This document shows, in pieces, positions 46,635-56,060 of a stretch of 64,000 nucleotides of DNA. The notes below the pieces were generated by a model. The model searched no databases, was not told the origin of the DNA, and saw only the letters and a list, made by a program, of their open reading frames with translations. Source of the stretch: Pseudorhodobacter antarcticus (GTDB lineage Bacteria; Pseudomonadota; Alphaproteobacteria; Rhodobacterales; Rhodobacteraceae); NCBI GenBank assembly GCA_945860375.1, contig CAMAQR010000015.1:1-64000 (forward strand). The letters run 5' to 3'. Position numbers and translations under genes: made by a program. Within the stretch, counting starts at the first letter, position 1. Each line of letters begins with the position of its first letter.

Positions 46635-49103
46635 TCAAGGTGCGGGCGTCAACCGCGTTACCCCCACCGCCGCCGCCCGCGCCAGTTCCGGGTCCAGTGA
46701 CATCGGGATGTATTCGCCACGCCGCCACAGCTCTGACATATCGTCGTAATAGGCCGACAGCGGATGCCCGGATTGCCCGGTCGATTGGATGAACACCGAG
46801 CTGTCGGGGTCTGCGAAGTCATAAACCCCGCGATAGCCGCCGCCGTGGACGTTCAGATAAGGGTTCGCGCCGGTGCCCTTGGTGCGCCCGCGCAGCAGCG
46901 TGGTGTCGCCACCAGAGGTCGATTGGCGGATGTTGACAAAGTATCGCAGCACCGGCACCTCGCCCAACACCGCGTGGTCATGCGTTGCCTGATGCGCGTC
47001 GCCCCAGCGCCAGCTTTCCAGATTGGGGCCGTAGGTTTCGGTCAGTTCCAGCAGCGCCTGATCCAGCGCCATGCGTGACACGTCCGTGCATGTCTCCACC
47101 GCTGCCGATTGGATGACGTCGCACCAGACCGAAGCGCCGCCAACATTGCGGAACACGCGTTCGATGAACACCGGCTCTGGATGGTTGAATGTGTCCGCCA
47201 GGGCGCCGATCTCATCGCGGGCCAGTCGGTCTTGCACTGCCCGCAGCCATGCCTCGGCGATCAGGGGTTCGGGCAGATGTTCGTTCATCTCGCCGTTCCA
47301 TTGCGCCAGCAAATCCAGGGCTTTTTGCCGCATGCGTTCCGCTGTGCCTTCGGGGGCGGCCTCACCGGTGAACCACAGATCGGCGCCCAGCAATGGCAGC
47401 AGGTTGCGCGCGGTGGGCGATACAGTGTCCAGCTGCGCCTCGATGAAACTGTCGCGCGTGTGCACCTCACGCGTTTTCATCAGCGCCAGCCAGCGTTGGA
47501 TGCGCTGCGTGTCGCCCCATTCAAACGACACATGGCGCGGGAAGGGGCGGTCGACGGTCTTGTTGTTGGTGTTGCCCAGCAGGCCGGAGGTGGGGTTAAC
47601 AAAGCGCGGGTTGTCGCTGTAGGGCAGCATGCCCTGCCAGCGGTTCGCGCCCTCCCACCCGGGCGCGGGCATGCGGCCTTGGGTGCGGTGCGACACATCG
47701 CGCGCGGGCATCGCACCGATGGTCTGCATGGCAATGCCATCTGCATCCGACAGGGTCAGGTTCTGCGAGGGGGCCACGAACAACGCACCCGCAGCGATGC
47801 CGCCGCTGATCGACCCCGCTCTCATCAACCGCATCGCCGCCGTCATCGACGTATCCGCGCCCGACAGCGCCGTCCATTCCAGCGCTGCGACATGGCCCGC
47901 AGGCGTTACCGAAGCCAGATCATAATGGCTGCCCGGCAGGATCGGCCCGCTTTGCGACCAGCGCAGGGTCAGTGTCACCGGTTCCGCATCCTTGATGGTC
48001 ACGATGGTCTGGCGCGAGGTGAAGGGTTTGGGGCCGTCGGGCGTCAGATACTCTTGGGGGTTTTCAGGATTGATCCGCTCTATCACCACATCTTGATCGT
48101 CGAGATAGGACGAGGTCAGCGCCCAGCCCAGCCGTTCCGACCGCCCCACCAGAACCAAGGGCATACCGGGTATGGTGCCGCCGATCACCCCGCCAGAAGG
48201 CAGTTCCAGCCGCGCCAGATACCAGATCGACGGCGCGGTGAAACCAAGATGCGGGTCATTGGCGAGCAAACTGCCGCCGGCGGCAGAGCGGTTCGCCGTG
48301 GCTGCCCAGGCATTCGACGCCCCCGCGAAATCGCGGCTGTGAAAGGGCGACAGCGGCGTGTCGATATAGGACGCTTGCTGTCGGGCAGGCTGCGGAAACT
48401 GGCCGGGCATCAGGGCGGCATAGTCGGGCAGGGCGGCGATTCCGCTGGTCGGATCGTCGGGCAGAATGTCGGACAGACGTGCAGACGGCAGGATCAGCGA
48501 CATCTGCGCGCGCAGAACCTCATCCTCCAGATGCGCCGAAAGCTGCAGGGCCATCAGCTTCAGAATGGCAAGGCTGTCGGCGGCGGACCACGCCGAGATC
48601 TCATTGGAAAAGAAGAAAAACTCTGGCGCGCCACGCCCCCGCGCGCCGATATTGACCTGACTGATCCAAGCATTCACCCCCGCCGCATAGGAGTCCAGCG
48701 CCAGATTGGTGCGCGCATCCTGCGCCGCCACCGACTGCTGCGACAGGGTGTAAAGGTCCAGCCGCCGCAGCAATTCGTCGATCTTCACCGTGCGCGCGCC
48801 GAAAATCTCGGACAGCCGCCCCTGCGCGGTGCGGCGCAGCATGGTCATCTGCCACAGCCGATCCTGAGCATGGGCAAAGCCAAGCGCATAAAAGACGTCC
48901 GACTCGGTGGCCCCAAAGATATGCGGCACATTGGCGTTGTTGCGTACTATCTCGACCGGGGCAGACAGGCCCGGCAGAGCAAAGCTTTCGTTGTAATCGG
49001 GCAGGGACCGCGACAGCACATAATAGGTCAAAAGCCCGGCCATCAAACCAAGGGCGATCAGCCCGGTCAGCGCGCGCAGCAACCAGCGAAAGGCGATAAG
49101 CAT
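46635..49103 (-). CDS. penicillin-acylase family Ntn-hydrolase
   Basis: This 822-residue protein has an N-terminal signal/anchor helix (about residues 8-30), an alpha-chain region, and the autocleavage site GASNAWA whose Ser (near residue 264) becomes the N-terminal nucleophile. A second conserved block is ANDPHLGF. Such enzymes hydrolyse amides, including penicillins and N-acyl-homoserine lactones. The natural substrate cannot be decided here; quorum quenching is one option. Expected to mature in the periplasm into two chains. Confidence 0.9.
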   Translation of the reverse strand: MLIAFRWLLRALTGLIALGLMAGLLTYYVLSRSLPDYNESFALPGLSAPVEIVRNNANVPHIFGATESDVFYALGFAHAQDRLWQMTMLRRTAQGRLSEIFGARTVKIDELLRRLDLYTLSQQSVAAQDARTNLALDSYAAGVNAWISQVNIGARGRGAPEFFFFSNEISAWSAADSLAILKLMALQLSAHLEDEVLRAQMSLILPSARLSDILPDDPTSGIAALPDYAALMPGQFPQPARQQASYIDTPLSPFHSRDFAGASNAWAATANRSAAGGSLLANDPHLGFTAPSIWYLARLELPSGGVIGGTIPGMPLVLVGRSERLGWALTSSYLDDQDVVIERINPENPQEYLTPDGPKPFTSRQTIVTIKDAEPVTLTLRWSQSGPILPGSHYDLASVTPAGHVAALEWTALSGADTSMTAAMRLMRAGSISGGIAAGALFVAPSQNLTLSDADGIAMQTIGAMPARDVSHRTQGRMPAPGWEGANRWQGMLPYSDNPRFVNPTSGLLGNTNNKTVDRPFPRHVSFEWGDTQRIQRWLALMKTREVHTRDSFIEAQLDTVSPTARNLLPLLGADLWFTGEAAPEGTAERMRQKALDLLAQWNGEMNEHLPEPLIAEAWLRAVQDRLARDEIGALADTFNHPEPVFIERVFRNVGGASVWCDVIQSAAVETCTDVSRMALDQALLELTETYGPNLESWRWGDAHQATHDHAVLGEVPVLRYFVNIRQSTSGGDTTLLRGRTKGTGANPYLNVHGGGYRGVYDFADPDSSVFIQSTGQSGHPLSAYYDDMSELWRRGEYIPMSLDPELARAAAVGVTRLTPAP

Positions 49104-49181
49104 GGGGCGTGTCCTTGACGGCAGGGTCTGGTTGCCTTCCTAGTCCATCGGGAATTGCGGGGCAATGTGAAGGATTGAGCG

Positions 49182-50045
49182 ATGGCAAAGCTGGCGTTTC
49201 TTGGCCTTGGGGTGATGGGCTATCCGATGGCGGGGCATCTGGCGGCCAAGGGTCATCAGGTCGTGGTGTACAACCGGACCGCCGCCAAGGCCGAGGCTTG
49301 GGTGGCGCAGCATGGCGGTTCACTGGCGGCCACTCCGGCCTTGGCGGCCGCAAAGGCTGATTTTGTGATCGCTTGCGTTGGCAATGACGATGATCTGCGC
49401 TCGGTCTGTCTGGGGGCGGAGGGGGCTTTTGCGGGCATGGCGAAGGGCGCGGTTTTTGTCGATCACACCACGGTTTCGGCGCTGGTGACACGCGAGTTGT
49501 CAGCGGTGGCGGCAGGGCTGGGGCTGGGGTTTGTCGACGCTCCGGTGTCGGGCGGGCAGGCGGGTGCACAAAACGCCGCGCTGTCGATCATGTGCGGCGG
49601 GGTGCAGGTCGACTATGACCGGGCAGAGCCGGTGATGGCCGCCTATGCGCGGGTGTGCAAGCGGTTGGGAGAGTCCGGTGCCGGGCAACTGGCCAAGATG
49701 ATGAACCAGATCTGCATCGCGGGCCTGATGCAGGGTTTGGCCGAAGCTTTGGCCTTTGGCGAAAAGGCGGGTTTGGATGGCAATGCGGTGGTTGAGGTGA
49801 TTTCTCAAGGTGCCGCCGGGTCGTGGCAGATGGCAAACCGCCACAAGACAATGCTGGAGGACCGTTTTGACTTCGGCTTCGCGGTGGATTGGATGCGCAA
49901 GGATTTGGGGATCTGTCTGGACACAGCCGACCTGATCGGCGCGCGGCTGCCGGTCACGGCTTTGGTCGATCAGTTTTACAAGGATGTTCAACTGATGGGC
50001 GGCGGGCGCGGCGACACGTCCAGTTTGATCCGGCGGTTGCGATAA
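49182..50045 (+). CDS. beta-hydroxyacid dehydrogenase (HIBADH family)
   Basis: This 287-residue NAD(P)-dependent enzyme has the Rossmann start FLGLGVMGYPMAGHLAAKGH, the substrate motif VDAPVSGGQAGA, and the catalytic Lys in GAGQLAKMMNQ. Possible activities include 3-hydroxyisobutyrate, tartronate semialdehyde or other 3-hydroxyacid dehydrogenation. AAGGA precedes ATG 49182. No valine-degradation genes are adjacent, so the exact substrate is open. It ends before a 20-bp perfect hairpin. Confidence 0.87.
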   Translation: MAKLAFLGLGVMGYPMAGHLAAKGHQVVVYNRTAAKAEAWVAQHGGSLAATPALAAAKADFVIACVGNDDDLRSVCLGAEGAFAGMAKGAVFVDHTTVSALVTRELSAVAAGLGLGFVDAPVSGGQAGAQNAALSIMCGGVQVDYDRAEPVMAAYARVCKRLGESGAGQLAKMMNQICIAGLMQGLAEALAFGEKAGLDGNAVVEVISQGAAGSWQMANRHKTMLEDRFDFGFAVDWMRKDLGICLDTADLIGARLPVTALVDQFYKDVQLMGGGRGDTSSLIRRLR

Positions 50046-50058
50046 AGAAAATTATGCT

Positions 50059-50105
50059 GGGTTCAACACCCACCCTACTTCTGCGGTAGGGTGGGTGTTG
50101 AACCC
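50059..50105. repeat. 20-bp perfect hairpin GGGTTCAACACCCACCCTAC
   Basis: The arms 50059-50078 and 50086-50105 are perfectly complementary with a 7-nt loop. The hairpin fills the gap between two convergent genes and resembles the widespread GTAGGGTGGG-type mobile palindromes. It could double as a bidirectional terminator. Confidence 0.85.
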
Positions 50106-50113
50106 GCCATGCG

Positions 50114-50683
50114 TTACGGAATGATCCGCGTGTACTTCACGCCCGCCAAAGTCGCCCCGGCAATCAAGCCTTGCTGGCCAAAGATCAAACCGATCACCGG
50201 GTCCAGTTCGGTGGTTTCCTTGCCCAATGTCGCGCCCTGTTCCGGTGTGGCATAGCGCACCTCGGCCCCGCCAGCCCAACCGTTGGAGCGCCGAAACCCG
50301 GCCAAAGCCGCATCGGTCATGAAGAACAGCGCGTGTGCATATTGCTGCGCGCCAATCTGAAAGCCAATGGTGGCGCGGGCGGCAGAGTAAAAGTCCACCG
50401 TCGCGCCGTTGATCCGCAGCGCGCCACGGCCATAGCTGCCGCCGATGCCAAAGCCTGCCTCTGTCACCAAAGGCATGAACAACACGCCATAAGCCCGCTG
50501 CGCCAGATCACGGGTGCCGGGGTACTGGTTGAACAGATAGTCGCGGGTCTTGTCGACGCGGCCATCAATTATCGCCGCCCCGCTGGACCCGATGCCATTG
50601 CCAAGGGCCGAGCTTTGGCAGCCCGCCAAAACCAAAGCGGCACCGCTTGCCGTCAGAAAACCGCGCCGGGAAACCTGTGTCAT
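50114..50683 (-). CDS. SYLF (YSC84)-domain lipoprotein
   Basis: This 189-residue protein begins with a twin-Arg signal (SRRGFLTASGAALVLAGC) and a lipobox, so it is probably Tat-exported and lipidated at Cys22. The mature part shows the SYLF/Ysc84 pattern: VLFMPLVTEAGFGIGGSYGRG, FYSAARATIGFQIGAQQYAHAL and ending GLIAGATLAGVKYTRI. In eukaryotes this domain binds lipid or actin; the bacterial role is unknown, probably at the envelope. Confidence 0.85.
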   Translation of the reverse strand: MTQVSRRGFLTASGAALVLAGCQSSALGNGIGSSGAAIIDGRVDKTRDYLFNQYPGTRDLAQRAYGVLFMPLVTEAGFGIGGSYGRGALRINGATVDFYSAARATIGFQIGAQQYAHALFFMTDAALAGFRRSNGWAGGAEVRYATPEQGATLGKETTELDPVIGLIFGQQGLIAGATLAGVKYTRIIP

Positions 50684-50801
50684 GTGAACTGCCTTTTGCC
50701 TGCAGAGGCTCTGATGGCCTCACTCTCCCTATATATAGCGGTATTCGGGACCGCTGTCATGTCTTTCGCACCAAACATGGCAAGCCCCCGCCGACGCCTG
50801 C

Positions 50802-51803
50802 CTAGCGGCGTTGCAGCAGTCGTGCCACGCGGGGGGCGAAATAGGTCAGCACCCCGTCACAGCCTGCGCGCTTGAACGCCATCAGGCTTTCCAGCATCGC
50901 TGCGTCGCCGTCGATCCAGCCGCGTTCAGCCGCACCTTGGATCATCGCGTATTCGCCAGACACTTGATAGGCAAAGGTCGGCGCGCCAAAGGTGTCTTTC
51001 ACCCGTCGACAAATGTCCAGATAGGGCATGCCGGGCTTGACCATCACCATATCAGCCCCTTCGCGCAGGTCACGTTCCACCAGACGCAGCGCCTCATCCG
51101 AGTTGGCGGGGTTCATCTGATAGGTTTTCTTGTCACCCTTCAATGCACCCGATGCCCCTACGGCATCGCGGAACGGTCCGTAGAATGCACTGGCGTATTT
51201 CGCGGCATAAGACAGGATCGCCACGTCGGCGTGGCCGCCAACCTCCAGCGCGCTGCGCATTGCGCCAATGCGGCCATCCATCATATCGGACGGCCCCAGA
51301 ATATCCGCGCCGGCCTCGGCCTGCGCCAAGGCCATCCGCACCAAAGCCTCAACCGTTTCGTCGTTCAGGATGATGCCATCGCGCACCAAGCCGTCATGGC
51401 CCAACGCATTGTAGGGATCAAGCGCCACATCCGTCATCACTGCGATATCAGGCACTGCCGCCTTGATGGCGCGGATGGCGCGGTTGGTCAGGTTTTCGGG
51501 GTTCCACGCCTCTTCGCAGGTCACGGTTTTCAAAGACGGATCGGTATAGGGGAACAAACAGAGCGCCGGAATGCCCAGTTCGGCGGCCTCTTGTGCCGCC
51601 ACAACCACCAGATCAAGGCTCAGCCGGTCGACGCCCGGCATCGACGCAATCGGCTCGCGCAGACCCACGCCCTCGCGCAAGAACACCGGCCAGATCAGAT
51701 CGCCCGCCGTCAGAGTGTTTTCCTGCACAAGGGCGCGCAGCGCTCCGGTGCGACGGGTGCGGCGAAAACGGGTGATCGGCGTGGGGCCTGAAATCGGGCG
51801 CAT
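50802..51803 (-). CDS. hemB: delta-aminolevulinic acid dehydratase (porphobilinogen synthase)
   Basis: This 333-residue enzyme condenses two ALA molecules in heme/bacteriochlorophyll synthesis. The active-site lysines are in ILSYAAKYASAFYGPFRD and DMVMVKPGMPYLD. At the metal site the residues do not form the three-Cys zinc triad (CLFPYTDPSLKTVTCEE), so the Mg-dependent or metal-independent type of proteobacteria is expected. ATG 51803 (MRPISGPTPITRFRRTRR) is chosen over a longer frame to 51857. Confidence 0.95.
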   Translation of the reverse strand: MRPISGPTPITRFRRTRRTGALRALVQENTLTAGDLIWPVFLREGVGLREPIASMPGVDRLSLDLVVVAAQEAAELGIPALCLFPYTDPSLKTVTCEEAWNPENLTNRAIRAIKAAVPDIAVMTDVALDPYNALGHDGLVRDGIILNDETVEALVRMALAQAEAGADILGPSDMMDGRIGAMRSALEVGGHADVAILSYAAKYASAFYGPFRDAVGASGALKGDKKTYQMNPANSDEALRLVERDLREGADMVMVKPGMPYLDICRRVKDTFGAPTFAYQVSGEYAMIQGAAERGWIDGDAAMLESLMAFKRAGCDGVLTYFAPRVARLLQRR

Positions 51804-51919
51804 CGGGCGGTTCCTTGATGGGCAAAGGGGCTTGCGGTTGTTTGCCTTGCCTGCCATGGAAAGGCGCGCGTCTCAAGCGGACAATAGCGCGCGGGTGGTC
51901 GCAATTGCGGGGGTAGGCG

Positions 51920-52444
51920 GTGGATTGGTATCAGATCGTCTTTGAACACATCGACATGCGGTCCTTTTCCAACCTGTGGTACTGGATCGTGCTTGCGGTG
52001 ATGTGGTCCTCCAGCAGCCATTGGGTGCTGGGCGTGCCCTTCGATCTGATCTCACGCGCGCGCCGCGATGGTGGAACCGCACAACAGGATCTGGAGCTTT
52101 TGGTGCGCATCAACAGCACGCGAATGCTTTACATCGCCCGCACGTCGGGCACTTGGCTGATTGCGTTCTTGTGCTTCATTCTGTCGACTTTGCTGATGCT
52201 GGGCTTTTATTATGACATCGAATTTGCCCAAGCCGTTCTGTTCTTGCTGGTGCCGATGACCGCGCTGGCCGCGATGTCGATCCGGGTGGCCGGGATGATC
52301 GAGGCGCAAGCGCTGCAAGGCGAAGAGTTGGACCGCCGCCTGATGCGACACCGCTTTTCGGTGCAATTGCTGGGCATGGTATCGATTTTCGTGACTTCGA
52401 TGTTCGGCATGTATCAAAACATGCAAATCGGCGCCTTGGGCTAG
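51920..52444 (+). CDS. conserved four-helix membrane protein
   Basis: This 174-residue protein has four hydrophobic segments (about residues 18-36, 72-95, 103-120, 148-165) and begins MDWYQIVFEHIDMRSFSNLWYW from a GTG. I remember homologs in Rhodobacterales carrying the questionable name component of SufBCD complex; nothing in the sequence supports Fe-S function. It lies between hemB (divergent) and mfd (same strand, 99 nt downstream). The function is unknown. Confidence 0.75.
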   Translation: MDWYQIVFEHIDMRSFSNLWYWIVLAVMWSSSSHWVLGVPFDLISRARRDGGTAQQDLELLVRINSTRMLYIARTSGTWLIAFLCFILSTLLMLGFYYDIEFAQAVLFLLVPMTALAAMSIRVAGMIEAQALQGEELDRRLMRHRFSVQLLGMVSIFVTSMFGMYQNMQIGALG

Positions 52445-52543
52445 AGCGGTTCAGGTTTTCATGACAGCCATTGCATCAAAAGACAGCCAAAAAGGTTGGA
52501 AAGACAGAGATTTGCGATCTCTTTCAAACCTGAGCCGCGTGCA

Positions 52544-55500
52544 ATGACGGCGGCGCGTATCACGCTTGGCGGTGCGCCCGAAGGCTTTGATGCCCGCCTT
52601 GTGGCCCGCGAGTTGGAACGTGGTGCGCCGGTGATCCACATCGCCCGGGATGACAAGCGGATGGAGGCGATGCGGGCGGCGCTCGCGGTGATGGCCCCGG
52701 GCGTTGTGGTGCTGGAACTGCCAGCCTGGGACTGCTTGCCCTATGACCGGGTGTCGCCCAACCCCGAGATTTTGGCGCGGCGGATGTCGACGTTGGCGGC
52801 GCTGGCATCGGGTCTTGCCGGGCCGTTTGTGCTGTTGACCACCTTGAACGCCGCCACCCAACGCCTGCCTGCGCGGGCTGTCATGCGCACCGCGTCCTTT
52901 GTGGCGCGCGTCGGCGACCGGGTGGACGAGGCGCAGTTGAAGGGTTTTCTGGCCCGGATGGGCTTTTCGCCGGTGTCGACCGTGGCCGAACCCGGCGATT
53001 TCGCCATTCGGGGTGGCATCGTTGATATCTTCCCGCCCGGCGATGGCGGCCCGGTGCGGCTGGACTTCTTCGGTGATGTTCTCGACGGCGCGCGTCGCTT
53101 TGATCCGGTGACGCAGCGCACCACCGAAAAGCTGACAGCGGTGGAATTTGCCCCGATGTCCGAGGTGATCATGGACGAGGCCGCCATCGCGCGGTTCCGG
53201 CAGAATTACCGGGTGGAATTTGGCGCAGGCGGGTCGGATGATCCCTTGTATGAGGCGGTATCGGCCGGGCGCAAACATCAGGGGATGGAGCATTGGCTGC
53301 CCTATTTCCACACCGGGCTGGAGACGATTTTTGACTATCTGCCGACAGCTGCGGTGCTGCTGGACGATCAATTCACCCCGCAGCGTTTGTCGCGGTGGGA
53401 GGGCATCGACGATCAGTATGACGCGCGACGCGAGGCGTTGACGGCCAAGGGGCGGCTGGATTCCGTCTACAAACCCAGCCCACCGGACCTTTTGTATCTG
53501 AACGATGCGGCATGGGAGGCGGCAACAGCCGATCACCGCGTTGTGCAATTGTCGCCCTTGCCGCAATCACCGGGACCGGGAATTCTGGACGCGCAAGGCC
53601 GCATCGGTCGCAGTTTCGCGCCAGAACGCCAGCAAGAAAATGTCAGCCTGTTCAGTGCCTTGTCTGCGCACATTAAAGCATTGTCTCAAGAGGGCAATGT
53701 GGTCATCGCTTCATGGTCGGATGGCGCACGAGAGCGTCTGAAGGGCCTGCTCGACGATCAAGGTCTGCATTCTGCCAAGGAAATCAAGGATTTCCGCGAC
53801 GTACCTGAAGGTCGCGGTGGGCTATACCTGATGGTCTGGGCGCTGGAGGCGGGCTTCACCGCGCCGGGGCTGGCGGTGATTTCGGAACAAGACGTGCTGG
53901 GCGACCGTTTGGTGTCAAAACCCCGCCGCAAGCGCAAGGCCGACAACTTTCTGCGCGAGGTGGACACGTTGTCGGTCGGCGATCTGGTCGTGCATGTCGA
54001 ACATGGCGTCGGGCGCTATCTGGGCTTGGAAACCATCACGGCCTTGGGGGCGCCGCATGCTTGCGTCGCCTTGGAATATGCTGAAAACGCCAAGCTCTAT
54101 CTGCCGGTTGAGAATATCGAACTGCTTTCGCGCTATGGCCATGAAGACGGCTTGCTGGACCGTCTGGGTGGTGGTGCGTGGCAGGCCAAGAAGGCCAAAC
54201 TCAAACAGCGCATTCGCGAAATTGCCGACAAGCTGATGCGCATCGCCGCCGAACGTGCCCTGCGTCATGCCCCGATTCTGGAGGCTCCGCATTCGATCTG
54301 GGAGGCCTTCGCCGCCCGCTTTCCCTATACCGAAACCGAGGATCAGCTTTCGGCGATAGCCGATGTGGTGGCCGATCTGGAGAAGGGGTCGCCGATGGAC
54401 CGCCTGATCGTGGGTGACGTTGGTTTTGGCAAGACCGAGGTTGCGATGCGCGCGGCCTTTGTGGCGGCGCTGGCGGGGATGCAGGTCGCCGTGATCTGCC
54501 CGACCACCCTGTTGGCGCGTCAGCATTACCGCAGCTTTGTCGAACGTTTTCGCGGATTTCCAATCAGTATCAAACCCTTGTCGCGCTTTGTGAGCACCAA
54601 GGACGCCAACGCCACCCGTGCCGCCATGACCGATGGATCGGTCGATATCGTGATTGGCACCCATGCACTCTTGGCAAAGGGCGTGCGGTTCAAGAACCTT
54701 GGTCTGCTGGTGATCGACGAAGAACAGCATTTCGGCGTGACGCATAAGGAGCGCCTGAAAGAGATGCGCTCGGAAATCCATGTGCTGACGCTGACCGCGA
54801 CGCCAATCCCGCGCACGTTGCAACTGTCGTTGACCGGGGTGCGCGACCTGTCGATCATCGCCACGCCCCCGGTGGACCGTCTGGCCATCCGCACCTATGT
54901 GTCGGAATTCGATACCATCACCGTGCGCGAGGCGCTGCTGCGCGAGCACTTCCGCGGCGGCCAAAGCTTTTATGTGGTGCCGCGGATTTCCGATCTGCCG
55001 TTTGTCGAAGATTTCCTGCGCACCCATGTCCCCGAAGTGAGCTATGTCGTGGCCCACGGGCAATTGGCTGCGGGCGATCTGGATGATCGCATGAACCAGT
55101 TTTACGACGGCAAATATGATGTTCTGGTGGCGACGTCGATCGTGGAATCGGGTCTTGATATCCCGACCGCCAACACCATGATCGTGCACCGCGCCGACAT
55201 GTTCGGCCTGAGCCAGCTGTATCAGATCCGGGGCCGGGTCGGGCGCTCCAAAACCCGCGCCTATTGCTATCTGACCAGCAAACCCCGCAACCCGCTGACG
55301 CCGCAAGCGATGAAACGGCTGCGGTTGATGGGATCGCTCGACAGTCTGGGTGCGGGCTTCAACCTCGCCAGCCATGACCTTGATCTGCGCGGTGCTGGCA
55401 ACCTTTTGGGCGAGGAACAGTCCGGCCACATCAAGGAAGTTGGTTACGAGCTGTATCAGGCGATGCTGGAAGAGACGATTGCCAAGATCAAATCGGGCGA

Positions 55501-55987
55501 ATTGCAGGGCCTGTCCTCGGTCGATGACCAGTGGTCGCCACAGATCAATCTGGGCGTGCCGGTGATGATCCCCGAGAGCTATATCCCCGATCTGGACATC
55601 CGTCTGGGGCTTTACCGCAGGCTGTCCAGTCTGGCGACCAAAGTGGAACTCGAAGGTTTCGCCGCCGAGTTGATCGACCGTTTCGGCCCGATTCCCAAGG
55701 ATGTGAACACCCTGATGCTGATCGTGCGCATCAAGTCGATGTGCAAACGTGCAGGCATCAGCCGTATTGACGCGGGCGTCAAAGGGGCCACGGTACAATT
55801 CCACAATGACAAATTCGCCAATCCGGCCGGGCTGGTGGAGTTCATCAAGGCCCAAGGCCCTGCGGCGCGGGTGGCGGGCAACAAGATCGTGTTGATGGGC
55901 GAGATGAAAACCGATGCCGACCGCATCAAGGGTGCCTTCGCCATCGCCCGCGATCTGGCCGAAAAGGTGGTCAAGCCGAAGGGCTGA
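52544..55987 (+). CDS. mfd: transcription-repair coupling factor
   Basis: This 1,147-residue protein frees RNA polymerase stalled at lesions and recruits UvrA. It has an N-terminal UvrB-like region (LPYDRVSPNPEILARRM), a CarD-type RNA polymerase interaction domain (VGDLVVHVEHGVGRYLGLE), a SF2 motor with Walker A GDVGFGKTEVA, motif II IDEEQHFGV and motif VI QIRGRVGRSKTRAYCY, and a C-terminal TRCF domain (NTLMLIVRIKSMCKRAGI). ATG 52544 was chosen as the family start; the frame is open 16 codons further. Confidence 0.97.
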   Translation: MTAARITLGGAPEGFDARLVARELERGAPVIHIARDDKRMEAMRAALAVMAPGVVVLELPAWDCLPYDRVSPNPEILARRMSTLAALASGLAGPFVLLTTLNAATQRLPARAVMRTASFVARVGDRVDEAQLKGFLARMGFSPVSTVAEPGDFAIRGGIVDIFPPGDGGPVRLDFFGDVLDGARRFDPVTQRTTEKLTAVEFAPMSEVIMDEAAIARFRQNYRVEFGAGGSDDPLYEAVSAGRKHQGMEHWLPYFHTGLETIFDYLPTAAVLLDDQFTPQRLSRWEGIDDQYDARREALTAKGRLDSVYKPSPPDLLYLNDAAWEAATADHRVVQLSPLPQSPGPGILDAQGRIGRSFAPERQQENVSLFSALSAHIKALSQEGNVVIASWSDGARERLKGLLDDQGLHSAKEIKDFRDVPEGRGGLYLMVWALEAGFTAPGLAVISEQDVLGDRLVSKPRRKRKADNFLREVDTLSVGDLVVHVEHGVGRYLGLETITALGAPHACVALEYAENAKLYLPVENIELLSRYGHEDGLLDRLGGGAWQAKKAKLKQRIREIADKLMRIAAERALRHAPILEAPHSIWEAFAARFPYTETEDQLSAIADVVADLEKGSPMDRLIVGDVGFGKTEVAMRAAFVAALAGMQVAVICPTTLLARQHYRSFVERFRGFPISIKPLSRFVSTKDANATRAAMTDGSVDIVIGTHALLAKGVRFKNLGLLVIDEEQHFGVTHKERLKEMRSEIHVLTLTATPIPRTLQLSLTGVRDLSIIATPPVDRLAIRTYVSEFDTITVREALLREHFRGGQSFYVVPRISDLPFVEDFLRTHVPEVSYVVAHGQLAAGDLDDRMNQFYDGKYDVLVATSIVESGLDIPTANTMIVHRADMFGLSQLYQIRGRVGRSKTRAYCYLTSKPRNPLTPQAMKRLRLMGSLDSLGAGFNLASHDLDLRGAGNLLGEEQSGHIKEVGYELYQAMLEETIAKIKSGELQGLSSVDDQWSPQINLGVPVMIPESYIPDLDIRLGLYRRLSSLATKVELEGFAAELIDRFGPIPKDVNTLMLIVRIKSMCKRAGISRIDAGVKGATVQFHNDKFANPAGLVEFIKAQGPAARVAGNKIVLMGEMKTDADRIKGAFAIARDLAEKVVKPKG

Positions 55988-56012
55988 TCCGTTAAAACTT
56001 GTCTAAAATTTG

Positions 56013-56033
56013 TTCACCTTGGCCTAAATATCC
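56013..56033 (+). repeat. dispersed AAATATCC repeat, copy 4
   Basis: TTCACCTTGGCCTAAATATCC begins 25 nt after the mfd stop and is preceded by TTGTCTAAAATTTG (55999-56012), a 14-mer also found just before copy 5. It has no strong downstream hairpin. Confidence 0.7.
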
Positions 56034-56060
56034 AGCTTGAACGCCAGCCAGTGGCGTGCG

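Noticed and set aside
53915..55855. 646-residue minus-strand ORF opposite mfd
   Set aside because: It is a His/Gln/Arg-rich shadow of a high-GC gene with clear Mfd motifs on the plus strand.
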